Assembly (NCBI GenBank): GCA_017474765.1
Contig: JAFVGW010000040.1
Span: 62,001-126,000 of the forward strand
Length of the DNA: 64,000 nt
Direction: 5' to 3'
Source of the DNA: Salinivirgaceae bacterium
Lineage (GTDB): Bacteria; Bacteroidota; Bacteroidia; Bacteroidales; SZUA-534
Part shown: positions 53,361 to 61,332 of the stretch, one piece after another
How positions within the stretch are numbered: position 1 is the stretch's first letter
Layout of the letters: every line of letters begins with the position of its first letter
Notes under the pieces: generated by a model
The model's database searches: none
What the model was told of the DNA's origin: nothing
What the model saw: the letters and a program-made list of their open reading frames with translations, nothing else
Position numbers and translations under genes: made by a program

Positions 53361-54677
53361 TCAATTCAAACTCTCCACCTTTCCAACAAATAAAATGGTG
53401 TTTGTCTGCTTGTCGCGAATAATGTAGGCAAACGGACGGTTAACATTGAACTCTATCGGGTCGGTTTCTCCTGGTATTACAGCATTATCTTTGGCTATTA
53501 TCACCGTTACTGCGGCTGCCTCGGTTCCACTTTCTTCAACCTTTATGTGCGAAAGTTGGAATGCCCTGTTCACGAATGCTTTATCGTGCCGACTGCCCAT
53601 TTTGCTTAAATCGGCGATTTCGCTGTCAAAGACATCAACAATGCCTAATTGCTTCATAATCTTGACTAATTCGTGATTGAAATCCAAGTCGAATTTTGGC
53701 AGACGAACAAAAAGTTCTTTCGACGACATTTTTGCAAGAGCCGCATCAAACCGAGTCTGACTTAATTGTTCAATGCACTGACTGACGCTTATTCCGCTGT
53801 CGGGTAGAATGACATCCATACAAGTGGTGCCGTTGTATGGTAGTTCGGCCATCGCAAAATTCTCTGTGCGGACATAACTGAAATTTTTCTGCTGCTGCAT
53901 CATATCAACCTGCGACACATTGCTGCTGGCGTTGGTGAAATCGGCTTTAATTGTTGCGCCTTCTTCGAACGGCATTTTCCAATCAGCCTTGAAATAAAGC
54001 GAGTTGGCAAGTACAGTTACAGTATATTCATCAATATCATCTTCGTTGAGCATTTTCGGAATCATTCCGTGCGTTTTTTGGTTGCACCAGCCGTTCATCA
54101 CAGCAAGTGAACTGTCTTTGTTGACAAAATCCAATGTGGCCGCTTCGGCATCAAAATATCTGTTGCACAAACTGATATAATCTTCGAAAAGTGGCGCGCG
54201 GCGGGCGGACCAGATGGCATTGGCGGTTTCAATGGTCTGTTGGAACATTCCTTTCTCATACTCGTCCAATTCGGCACTCTGACTTGCATATTGGCTGTTC
54301 AGTTTGTACCATTCCGAAATCACGGCACGGCAACGGTTGTTCAAATCATCAATTGATTTTGAGCCATATCCGAAAGCATCGAGAATTTGTTGGCGGCTGT
54401 TGCCGTCGGCTCCGTTGGCAAGCATTGCAAAAGCCAATTCAACGCTTATGGGCGACAGTAAAAAATTACCATTTTCGGACGTATTCAACTGTTTTACAAT
54501 ATTGAAGGCAAAATCGCCATCAGAATTGTCAGTCAATGCGCCCAGATTGATGTACGTTGTATCAAACAGAGTTCGCCCCGAAGGATTCGGGTCGGGTTCT
54601 GTGTTGTCATTTTTATCGCACGCGGCGAAAGCGAAACCGACAATAAACAATGCCGCAAAAACAGATTTTTTCATCAT
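53361..54677 (-). CDS. Serpin-family protease inhibitor lipoprotein
   Basis: A 438-residue serpin with a lipoprotein signal peptide (MMKKSVFAALFIVGFAFAAC, lipidated C20). The serpin fold is evident (NFLLSPISVELAFAMLANGADGNSRQQILDAFG, VTVLANSLYFKADWKMPFEEGAT, YVRTENFAMAELPYNG, VRLPKFDLDFN, and the C-terminal FNVNRPFAYIIRDKQTNTILFVGKVESL). The reactive-loop hinge VEESGTEAAAVTV has the small residues of inhibitory serpins, so it probably traps a serine or cysteine protease. Surface anchoring suggests protection from host or community proteases. Confidence 0.94.
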   Translation of the reverse strand: MMKKSVFAALFIVGFAFAACDKNDNTEPDPNPSGRTLFDTTYINLGALTDNSDGDFAFNIVKQLNTSENGNFLLSPISVELAFAMLANGADGNSRQQILDAFGYGSKSIDDLNNRCRAVISEWYKLNSQYASQSAELDEYEKGMFQQTIETANAIWSARRAPLFEDYISLCNRYFDAEAATLDFVNKDSSLAVMNGWCNQKTHGMIPKMLNEDDIDEYTVTVLANSLYFKADWKMPFEEGATIKADFTNASSNVSQVDMMQQQKNFSYVRTENFAMAELPYNGTTCMDVILPDSGISVSQCIEQLSQTRFDAALAKMSSKELFVRLPKFDLDFNHELVKIMKQLGIVDVFDSEIADLSKMGSRHDKAFVNRAFQLSHIKVEESGTEAAAVTVIIAKDNAVIPGETDPIEFNVNRPFAYIIRDKQTNTILFVGKVESLN

Positions 54678-54696
54678 AATAGTAAATTTATAAAAA

Positions 54697-54724
54697 TAGG
54701 GACGCAACATACGCTACGTCCCTA
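54697..54724. repeat. REP-like palindrome (TAGGGACG...CGTCCCTA)
   Basis: An 8-bp perfect stem with a 12-nt loop, in the leader of the serpin gene. Ends resemble the palindromes at 11296 and 43875. There is no T-tract on either side. Confidence 0.7.
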
Positions 54725-54748
54725 CAAATATAGCTAAACTTTAATTTA

Positions 54749-55210
54749 TTATCCTTCCACAATCACAATCTTCTCAATCAAGTCGCCCTGACGGATTGCG
54801 TCGAGAACATCCAACCCCTCGAAAACCTTGCCGAAGCAGGTGTGAACGCCGTCAAGGTGCTGCGTGTTCTGACGGTTGTGGCAAATGAAGAACTGCGAGC
54901 CGCCCGTGTCCTTGCCTGCGTGAGCCATCGAGAGCACGCCGCGGTCGTGGTATTGGCGGCCGCCGTTGGTCTCGCATTTAATGCTGTAGCCCGGACCGCC
55001 GGTGCCAACACGCGGGTCGCCCAAATTGCGCGAATAGGGGCATCCGCCCTGAATCACAAAATTCGGAATCACGCGATGGAAACGCAGCCCGTCGTAGAAA
55101 CCTTCTTTTGCAAGTTTCACAAAGTTATTAACCGTGTTCGGAACGTCGTCAGCGTACAATTCAGCCTTCATAACGCCCTTTTCTGTGTAAAATTCTGCTG
55201 TAAGTGCCAT
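54749..55210 (-). CDS. Cyclophilin-type peptidyl-prolyl isomerase
   Basis: A 153-residue cytosolic cyclophilin accelerating proline cis-trans isomerisation. Family segments are [62 protein letters not shown] and [17 protein letters not shown], including the catalytic Arg of FHRV and the QFFI site. The start [12 protein letters not shown] is used, 28 nt after TAGATTTG at 55238-55245; a longer in-frame start would lie upstream of the transcription start. Length is normal for the small bacterial enzymes. Confidence 0.95.
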   Translation of the reverse strand: MALTAEFYTEKGVMKAELYADDVPNTVNNFVKLAKEGFYDGLRFHRVIPNFVIQGGCPYSRNLGDPRVGTGGPGYSIKCETNGGRQYHDRGVLSMAHAGKDTGGSQFFICHNRQNTQHLDGVHTCFGKVFEGLDVLDAIRQGDLIEKIVIVEG

Positions 55211-55237
55211 AATGTTGTGAATTAAATTTCTTGCGAG

Positions 55238-55245
55238 CAAATCTA
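55238..55245 (-). promoter_or_regulatory. -7 promoter element of the cyclophilin gene
   Basis: TAGATTTG on the minus strand matches TAnnTTTG and lies 28 nt before the ATG. Confidence 0.55.
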
Positions 55246-55301
55246 AAAAGAATATTTTTGTGACAGATTATCCAATGAGACAGTCGGCAAAATATTATCA
55301 G

Positions 55302-55823
55302 ATGCAAGTTGTGCACAGAATCTATAAGGTTATTGTTGCGGTCGCTTTCACAATTGGTGCTCAAGCTGTTAGCGCACAGAGTTGCCAATTCGAAAAGAAC
55401 GCAATCGACGCCATCACCGAAACGCAGGTTAAGGTGACGCAACCCGTTACGGTGGCCAAGCTGAACAATAACCCGCTATATTTCAAGGCACAAAGCGTTG
55501 GCAGCAAATATCGGTTCCTGAAGATGCGCTACTACAAATACAACAACTTCTCAATCGACGAGTCGCGCGAAATCTCGTTGCGCCTGACCACCAACGAAGA
55601 GATTGTCATCTATCCGCGCCACGCGGCGGGCGACACCATCCGCTCAACCGTCGAGTCATCGTCGGCAATGCTCATCTATCCCATCAGCGCCGAGCAATAC
55701 GAGAAACTGAAGCGCTACCCCGTCACAACCTTCAAATACTTCGTCTCAACAGGCTTCATCGAAGTGCCAATCAAAGAGAACAAGCAGACGAAGATTATGG
55801 GGATTTTGAATTGCATTGATTGA
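55302..55823 (+). CDS. Secreted hypothetical protein
   Basis: A 173-residue protein with a signal peptide (MQVVHRIYKVIVAVAFTIGAQAVSAQ), followed by a mixed alpha/beta region (VTVAKLNNNPLYFKAQSVGSKYRFLKMRYYKYNNFSIDESREISLRLTTNE). I do not recognise a family; the ending is ITPRHAAGD-like and IEVPIKENKQTKIMGILNCI. No lipobox Cys is present at the cleavage site, although SAQSC has a Cys two residues later. Two in-frame starts lie upstream; this one gives the best signal peptide. It is divergent from the cyclophilin gene. Confidence 0.7.
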   Translation: MQVVHRIYKVIVAVAFTIGAQAVSAQSCQFEKNAIDAITETQVKVTQPVTVAKLNNNPLYFKAQSVGSKYRFLKMRYYKYNNFSIDESREISLRLTTNEEIVIYPRHAAGDTIRSTVESSSAMLIYPISAEQYEKLKRYPVTTFKYFVSTGFIEVPIKENKQTKIMGILNCID

Positions 55824-55927
55824 TAAGCAATAATCTTTGGTGTTGGGTATTAGGTGTTAGGTGTTGGTAGAAACAAAAACTAGCCCCTAAAAACTAAAAC
55901 AAACTAATGCTTTTACACTTACTCTAA

Positions 55928-56731
55928 CTAAAACGAATCCGCCATCAAATCTTTTCTGCCAATCAGACTGAAAATGGTTATGTTATTGTCTTCGTTCAAG
56001 ATACGCAGAGTTCGAAGAATCTCGTTCAGCGTTGAGCCGCTTGTTGCAATGTCATCAATAATCAATATGTTCTGCTGACGGATTTTTGAGCAGAGTGCCT
56101 CATCGTCGGCCGACGCAAATTTCAGGAATTGCATAACATACGGACGGAAACGGTTTTTCTTAACATCCTTTGCTATAGTGAAATAATCCTTCTTGTGAAT
56201 CAAATCGAGCATCTTTGCAATCGACTGTTTCACATCGTCTTTCTGCGCTTGGGTGTAGCGCGGACGGCCGTTTTCGAGCACATCGTCGAGATACTGCTGC
56301 TCAAAACCATCCATATCGAAACCGATATTTTCGGGCAAAGCCTTGATTAATTCCATTTTACGCAGTGTGGGCTGTGCAAAGCGGTACAGATAACGTAGCA
56401 TATACTGGTTAACCTTGCTCGACGATTCGGGCATCACAACCAAGTCATAATCATAAAGGTTGATTTTTTTCGACAGTGAGTCGATAGCCTTTTTTATAAA
56501 ATCGGTCAGATTCGGATTATCTTGCAGATTATCAGAGAATTTCAAATATTTAATAAAGTCGCTTCGAATGGCTGTGTCGGTATCAGAATTGAACTCATAA
56601 CCGTAGTAGAAGCATTTTCCGAATGCTTCAATCTGATAGCTGTCAACTTTCAAATTGATTATGCTGTCAGCGCCATCGTGCTCAAAATCAAACACAAAAA
56701 CTTGATTATCCTCGTCAAAAGTTATTCCCAT
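55928..56731 (-). CDS. Phosphoribosyltransferase-domain protein
   Basis: A 267-residue protein whose C-terminal part has the type I PRTase signature LIIDDIATSGSTLNEI at about 222-237 and a core strand FDLVVMPESSSKVNQYM-like region at about 95-115. The N-terminal about 85 residues (FDFEHDGADSIINLKVDSYQIEAFGK) match no known PRTase and may be a recognition domain. Phosphoribosyltransferases act on nucleobases or amines with PRPP; the substrate is unknown. A TATTTTTG element at 56756-56763 lies 25 bp upstream of the start. Confidence 0.8.
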   Translation of the reverse strand: MGITFDEDNQVFVFDFEHDGADSIINLKVDSYQIEAFGKCFYYGYEFNSDTDTAIRSDFIKYLKFSDNLQDNPNLTDFIKKAIDSLSKKINLYDYDLVVMPESSSKVNQYMLRYLYRFAQPTLRKMELIKALPENIGFDMDGFEQQYLDDVLENGRPRYTQAQKDDVKQSIAKMLDLIHKKDYFTIAKDVKKNRFRPYVMQFLKFASADDEALCSKIRQQNILIIDDIATSGSTLNEILRTLRILNEDNNITIFSLIGRKDLMADSF

Positions 56732-56882
56732 TTCTCAAAAGCATTTGATTTAGTACAAAAATATAAATTTTGGTTATAGGTATCAGGTGTTGGATTGGCA
56801 AAAACCAACACCCAAAAACCAACACCCAACACCAATTAAAAAAAACTTATAACTTATTAACTTTCAACTTACTACTCTCACG

Positions 56883-58373
56883 TCACTTCATCTTATTTAT
56901 GCAGTCGATATACGCCTCGACCGAAGCTGCAACAATGTCGGTGTTGGCGCCGAAGCCGTAGTAAAGGCGGCCGTCGTGCTCAACCTGCATATGCACCTTG
57001 CCTACATCGTCGCTGCCCTTGTTGATTGACTGAATGGTGAACTCTTTGAGCGTCATTTGCCGTTTGATAATCTGCTTCAAAGCCTTGATTGCCGCATCCA
57101 CAGGACCGTTGCCGCTTGCCGCCGCCTCGAACTTTTCGCCCGCAATGTTCAGCCCGATACTTGCCACGGGTTTTACGCCAACGCCAGCCGTAACTTGCAG
57201 AAAATCAAGTTTGACGTGATTATTCATCGTAATGTCGGCGCCGGCAAGCATCAGCAGGTCGTCGTCGTGGATTTCCTTTTTGCGGTCGGCAAGTTTCAAG
57301 AACTGCTCGTAGATTTTGTCGAGCCGCTCGCCATCAACCTCAACGCCCAGAACCGACAGACGGTGCTTCAAGGCGGCGTGTCCGCTACGGGCGGTGAGCA
57401 CAATCGAGTTGTCGTCGATACCTACATCGTGCGGGTCCATAATCTCGTAGGTGCTGATATTTTTCAGCACGCCATCTTGGTGAATACCAGACGAATGCGC
57501 GAACGCGTTGCGTCCCACCACGGCTTTGTTGGCCTGCACGGGCATATTCATCAGGCTCGAAACCATACGGCTTGCCGGGTAGATTGACGTGGTGTTCAGG
57601 TCGGTGTGAAGGCCGAGCCCCGAGTGGCACTTTAGAATCATTGCAATCTCTTCCATCGCGGTGTTTCCGGCGCGTTCGCCAATGCCGTTGATTGTCACTT
57701 CGCACTGTCGCGCGCCATTCACCAGTCCGGCCATTGTGTTGGCGGTTGCCATACCTAAATCGTTGTGGCAGTGAGTAGAAAGTATGGCGTTGCCCATATC
57801 AACGTGGTCAATCAGGTACTTGATTTTTGCGCCGTATTCTTCAGGCAGGCAGTAGCCCGTGGTGTCGGGAATGTTGACCACCGTGGCGCCCGCCTTGACA
57901 ACGGCCTCAACCACCCGCGCAAGATACTCATTATCAGTGCGTCCAGCATCTTCGGCATAGAACTCGACATCGTCAACAAAGCGGCGAGCGTATTTGACGG
58001 CCTTCACAGCACGCTCGATAATCGCTTCGCGCGTTGAGTTGAACTTATATTTAATATGTGAGTCAGAAGTGCCGATACCCGTGTGTATCCGCTTGTGTTT
58101 GGCGAACTTAAGCGCTTCGGCGGCCACTTCAATGTCTTTCTCAACGGCACGCGTAAGGGCGCAAATGGTTGGATAGGTCACGGCCTTCGAAATCTCAACC
58201 ACCGAGTTGAAATCGCCCGGACTCGAAACCGGAAATCCCGCTTCAATCACATCAACGCCAAGCCGCTCAAGCATTTTGGCCACTTCAATTTTTTCGACTG
58301 TATTAAGTTGACACCCAGGAACTTGCTCGCCATCGCGCAGCGTGGTGTCGAAAATGAAAATTTTGTCTGACAT
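56883..58373 (-). CDS. leuA: 2-isopropylmalate synthase
   Basis: First committed step of leucine biosynthesis: acetyl-CoA plus 2-oxoisovalerate to 2-isopropylmalate. The 496-residue product has the HMGL-like TIM barrel ([51 protein letters not shown]) and a C-terminal LeuA allosteric domain (about 390-496) that binds leucine. Length and the regulatory domain are normal. A Leu-rich leader peptide lies about 235 bp upstream, so expression is likely controlled by attenuation. Other leu genes are not in the window. Confidence 0.96.
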   Translation of the reverse strand: MSDKIFIFDTTLRDGEQVPGCQLNTVEKIEVAKMLERLGVDVIEAGFPVSSPGDFNSVVEISKAVTYPTICALTRAVEKDIEVAAEALKFAKHKRIHTGIGTSDSHIKYKFNSTREAIIERAVKAVKYARRFVDDVEFYAEDAGRTDNEYLARVVEAVVKAGATVVNIPDTTGYCLPEEYGAKIKYLIDHVDMGNAILSTHCHNDLGMATANTMAGLVNGARQCEVTINGIGERAGNTAMEEIAMILKCHSGLGLHTDLNTTSIYPASRMVSSLMNMPVQANKAVVGRNAFAHSSGIHQDGVLKNISTYEIMDPHDVGIDDNSIVLTARSGHAALKHRLSVLGVEVDGERLDKIYEQFLKLADRKKEIHDDDLLMLAGADITMNNHVKLDFLQVTAGVGVKPVASIGLNIAGEKFEAAASGNGPVDAAIKALKQIIKRQMTLKEFTIQSINKGSDDVGKVHMQVEHDGRLYYGFGANTDIVAASVEAYIDCINKMK

Positions 58374-58573
58374 AACTTTTTTGTTTAATCGGCTAATCGG
58401 TGAATTGTTTAAAGGTTTAGCGCTTCGCTTGTTTAGAAGGTTGAGTCGCTTCGCTTGTTTAGTTTTCTTAACTTTATTCGCCTTTTGCCTTTAATTATTT
58501 AATTAAATATAAATCAGGCAAATAGAACCATTTGAGTCCTAATTCCTAAATCCTAACTATTAACTGAAAATGC

Positions 58574-58601
58574 ACTTCGCGTAGAAGCGCGTGAGAGAAG
58601 T
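58574..58601 (-). promoter_or_regulatory. Attenuator-like hairpin after the Leu leader peptide
   Basis: On the minus strand ACTTC...GAAGT encloses CGCG...CGCG just after the leader peptide stop; an ATTTTC stretch follows. A competing hairpin GCCGT-CGCTA-ACGGC spans the leader's stop codon. The arrangement fits leucine attenuation but the T-tract is weak. Between 58374 and 58573 I see only short degenerate repeats (AGCGCTTCGCTTGTTTAG twice). Confidence 0.55.
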
Positions 58602-58608
58602 ACGGCCG

Positions 58609-58710
58609 TTAGCGACGGCGCAATCGTAGCGATAGCGATAGCAACAACGAGCGGTTTGCGGCTGCGTTGCAGGCAAGTGCGTTGATTCCGTTGTGCGATT
58701 TAATTTGCAT
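58609..58710 (-). CDS. leuL: Leucine leader peptide of leuA (33 aa)
   Basis: The minus strand encodes MQIKSHNGINALACNAAANR followed by SLLLSLSLRLRRR and a stop. Seven Leu codons, including three rare CTA codons, cluster at the end, as in branched-chain leader peptides of Bacteroidota. It sits 24 nt after a TACTTTTG promoter element (58734-58741) and is followed by competing hairpins. When leucyl-tRNA is short, ribosomes would stall on the Leu run and alter the downstream fold, raising leuA transcription. This is a standard model applied by inference. Confidence 0.8.
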   Translation of the reverse strand: MQIKSHNGINALACNAAANRSLLLSLSLRLRRR

Positions 58711-58733
58711 TGCTATCTTTTTGAAATCGGGCG

Positions 58734-58741
58734 CAAAAGTA
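58734..58741 (-). promoter_or_regulatory. -7 promoter element of the leuL-leuA unit
   Basis: TACTTTTG on the minus strand matches TAnnTTTG and lies 24 nt before the leader peptide ATG. Confidence 0.6.
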
Positions 58742-58864
58742 GTGAAAATTTTAAATATTCGGTCAGGCCAATCGTTTTTTTGGACATCAGGCTAAAGACA
58801 ACCGGCAATCATATCGCTTGAAGTCTGTCGTCAAAAATCAAAAAAAAAATCCCCCGACAAGTGT

Positions 58865-58872
58865 TACATTTG
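58865..58872 (+). promoter_or_regulatory. -7 promoter element of the ECF sigma operon
   Basis: TACATTTG matches TAnnTTTG, 37 bp before the likely start of the sigma factor gene. The region before it back to 58742 holds only the divergent leuA leader and AT-rich DNA. Confidence 0.5.
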
Positions 58873-58908
58873 AAAAATTGGCGCGTCATTTATGGTGTAA
58901 TTTGATAA

Positions 58909-59478
58909 GTGATTTTGGAATCGAACTACGTAGATATTAACAGTCGACTCATTGATGAGTGCCGGAACGGGAGCAGCAAGGCCCAGTTCGAGATATACAA
59001 ACTGTATTACAAGGCGATGTACAACACCTGTCTGCGGTTTGTTCGCGACTCGATGGAGGCCGAAGATGTGATGCAGGAGGCTTTTCTTGCGGCGTTCCGG
59101 AACATCGACTCGTTCCGCGGCGAGGTGAGTTTCGGCGCGTGGCTGAAGCGCATTGTGGTGAACCGGTCGCTCGATGCGCTTCGGAAACGCAAACTCGACC
59201 TTGACCCGCTCGAGGAAGGACGCACTGTTATCGATTCCGAGCCCTACGACGACGGCGAGGTCGATTACAAGGTGGGGCAGGTGAAGATGGCCATCGGCTC
59301 GCTGCCCGACAACTACAGAGTGCTGCTCACCCTGCATCTGATTGAGGGCTACGACCACGAAGAAATTGCCCAGATATTGGAAATGAGCAACGCCGCCGTG
59401 CGCACAGGCTACTCACGGGCCAGAAAAAAACTACAGGAACTTTTGGAAACGAAAAAATTCGAGATATGGATGAGTTAA
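58909..59478 (+). CDS. ECF RNA polymerase sigma factor
   Basis: A 189-residue ECF sigma-70 factor. Region 2 includes FEIYKLYYKAMYNTCLRFVRDSMEAEDVMQEAFLAAFRN, and region 4 includes LPDNYRVLLTLHLIEGYDHEEIAQILEMSNAAVRTGYSRARKKL, the helix-turn-helix for -35 recognition. No ATG lies near the start; GTG at 58909 or TTG two codons later are candidates. The gene overlaps the next one by 13 bp, and the trio sigma factor, membrane protein, DUF4097 protein forms one operon. Confidence 0.94.
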   Translation: MILESNYVDINSRLIDECRNGSSKAQFEIYKLYYKAMYNTCLRFVRDSMEAEDVMQEAFLAAFRNIDSFRGEVSFGAWLKRIVVNRSLDALRKRKLDLDPLEEGRTVIDSEPYDDGEVDYKVGQVKMAIGSLPDNYRVLLTLHLIEGYDHEEIAQILEMSNAAVRTGYSRARKKLQELLETKKFEIWMS

Positions 59479-60080
59479 AGAAATTTATTGAACAGAATCG
59501 CAGCCAGTTCGACGATTGCGAACCGATGAACGGCCACTTCGACCGCTTCATGCAGAAACTCGAAGCCGAGCAGCGCCACACCATTGGTCGCAGCCGCACC
59601 CAGATTCTGAAGATTGCCGCCGTGGCGGTGATTGCGATAGTGTTGGGCGCAACCATGGTCAGCACGGGCATCCACCGCGGTGTCAGGCTGATTGAGGCCG
59701 AGATGGCCAACGCCGACCCCGACGCACCAATGAAACTCATTGAGCGCACCACCAACTACGTGAAGGCGAAGGTTGAACCCGAGTACAGCGAGACGCAGAA
59801 CTACTACATCAACCTTGTCGACAACCGTCTCGACGAAATCCGCAAGACTGAAACCGTTGACGAGCAACAGAAAGCAGAACTGCTGAAAGAGATGTCGGAA
59901 ATGGACGAACTGTTTGTCAATCTGCAAAAAGAGCTGAAGGCCAACCCCGACAATCCCGTGCTGATTGACGCGATGATAAATCACTATCAGACAAAAATCG
60001 AAGTGTTGAACCAAATAATTACTAATCTGAATAGTATCAAACAATTAAATACGAAACAAGATGAAAAAGTTGATTTATAG
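59466..60080 (+). CDS. Membrane protein, likely anti-sigma factor
   Basis: A 204-residue single-span membrane protein. Residues about 1-45 (MDELKKFIEQNRSQFDDCEPMNGHFDRFMQKLE) form a cytoplasmic sigma-binding candidate region, IAAVAVIAIVLGATMVS is the transmembrane helix (about 50-67), and the rest is periplasmic with coiled-coil character. Location directly after an ECF sigma gene, with a 13-bp overlap, and topology support an anti-sigma role. It lacks the zinc-binding ZAS motif. It overlaps the DUF4097 gene by 20 bp. Confidence 0.8.
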   Translation: MDELKKFIEQNRSQFDDCEPMNGHFDRFMQKLEAEQRHTIGRSRTQILKIAAVAVIAIVLGATMVSTGIHRGVRLIEAEMANADPDAPMKLIERTTNYVKAKVEPEYSETQNYYINLVDNRLDEIRKTETVDEQQKAELLKEMSEMDELFVNLQKELKANPDNPVLIDAMINHYQTKIEVLNQIITNLNSIKQLNTKQDEKVDL

Positions 60081-61119
60081 TTTGATGGCGGCGGCCGTTC
60101 TGCTGATGACCTTACCAGCCCAGGCCGCTCGAAAAGAGTTCAAAAAGACAATCCGCTACGAGTTCAGCATCGACCAGAACACGCTGCTCGAGATTGTGAA
60201 CCGCAACGGCAACATTGTGATTGAGAACACCGACGACAACCGCGTGACTATCGAGGCCGTTGTCACAGGACGCGGCGGCAGCGACGACGAGGCCGAACGC
60301 ACATGCTTGAAAATTACGCCATCGGCAGTGATGGCCGACAACAAGATTTCGGTGAGCGCCGAAGTGCCTAACTCGCTGAAATACGAAAACTTCGACTTGA
60401 GTTACACCATTGTGATGCCAGCCTACACCAACATCAATCTGTCGAACAAGTTCGGCAATGTGATGATTGACCGACTGAACGGCCGAACAAGTGTCAAGGT
60501 TGGTTACGGAGATCTGAAAATCAAACAGTTGAATGACCTTACGGGCGGATTTCCAGTGATTGATTTGGCCTATTCGCGCGAGTCGGAAATTGGCGAGATG
60601 AACATTGGCGGTGTCAATTTGAGTTACTCGGGCATCACCATCGACCGCGGTCAGGCGGTGGCCGTGTCGAGCAAATACTCGAAAGTCACCATCGGCACAG
60701 CCGTAACAGTGGCCATTGAGTCGGCCTACGACAACATCAGCATCGCCAACACCGACAAAATCGACGTCTCGACGCGCTACACCAAACTTCAGTTGGGCTA
60801 CGTGGGCGTGATGGCCAACATCGGCATTGAGTATGGCAATGTGTCTATCAGTGGTGTTGGCCGCGATTTCGCAAACATCAACATCAACGCCAAATACTCT
60901 GATTCCGATATTGATGTGAAGGACGCGCGCAACTACTCGTTCGACCTGAAAACCAAATACGGCAACATCAGCACGCCGAGCCACAACCTTGTCTATCAAG
61001 AGCAGGTGACGCGCGACAGTGACAAATCGTCGAAGGGCCGCATGGGTAACGCCAACGAAGGCGGAACAATCAAGGTGTCAGCAAAATATGGCAACATAAA
61101 ACTGCGCGACAACTATTAA
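60061..61119 (+). CDS. DUF4097-type beta-helix exported protein
   Basis: A 352-residue protein with a signal peptide (MKKLIYSLMAAAVLLMTLPAQA) followed by DUF4097-like beta-strand repeats (IVNRNGNIVIENTDDNRVTIEAVV, NLSNKFGNVMIDRLNGRTSVKVGYGDLKIKQLND, VSSKYSKVTIGTAVT, IEYGNVSISG, SAKYGNIKLRDNY). Repeated K-(Y/F)-G-(N/K/D) turns mark successive coils of a right-handed beta helix. Location (periplasm or surface) follows the signal peptide. Third gene of the sigma operon, followed by a terminator; probably the operon's envelope-stress effector or sensor. Confidence 0.87.
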   Translation: MKKLIYSLMAAAVLLMTLPAQAARKEFKKTIRYEFSIDQNTLLEIVNRNGNIVIENTDDNRVTIEAVVTGRGGSDDEAERTCLKITPSAVMADNKISVSAEVPNSLKYENFDLSYTIVMPAYTNINLSNKFGNVMIDRLNGRTSVKVGYGDLKIKQLNDLTGGFPVIDLAYSRESEIGEMNIGGVNLSYSGITIDRGQAVAVSSKYSKVTIGTAVTVAIESAYDNISIANTDKIDVSTRYTKLQLGYVGVMANIGIEYGNVSISGVGRDFANININAKYSDSDIDVKDARNYSFDLKTKYGNISTPSHNLVYQEQVTRDSDKSSKGRMGNANEGGTIKVSAKYGNIKLRDNY

Positions 61120-61136
61120 CGCTGTTCCGTATCACC

Positions 61137-61188
61137 AAAAATGCGACTGCGAACGGGCTTCCGCCAAGGGGGCTCATTCGCATTTTTT
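61137..61188 (+). terminator. Rho-independent terminator of the sigma operon
   Basis: AAAAATGCGA...TCGCATTTTTTG forms a stable outer stem with an internal CGGGCTT...GGGGGCT pairing, followed by a T-rich tail. It lies 18 bp after the DUF4097 stop codon. Confidence 0.85.
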
Positions 61189-61332
61189 GTTTTTCGGGCA
61201 TTCGTCGGGGTGCTTTTTGCAAATGGCTGTCAATCTTAAAAATAACTTGTTATTAAAGTGTTAATTGTGGCAAAATTCAGTTTGGTGCCGTAAAATATTT
61301 AGTGGTAATTTAGTTGCACAAAATTCTATGCT

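Noticed and set aside
60112..60999. 295-codon minus-strand frame opposite the DUF4097 gene
   Set aside because: Antisense of a clear exported beta-repeat protein; no signal peptide or domain of its own.
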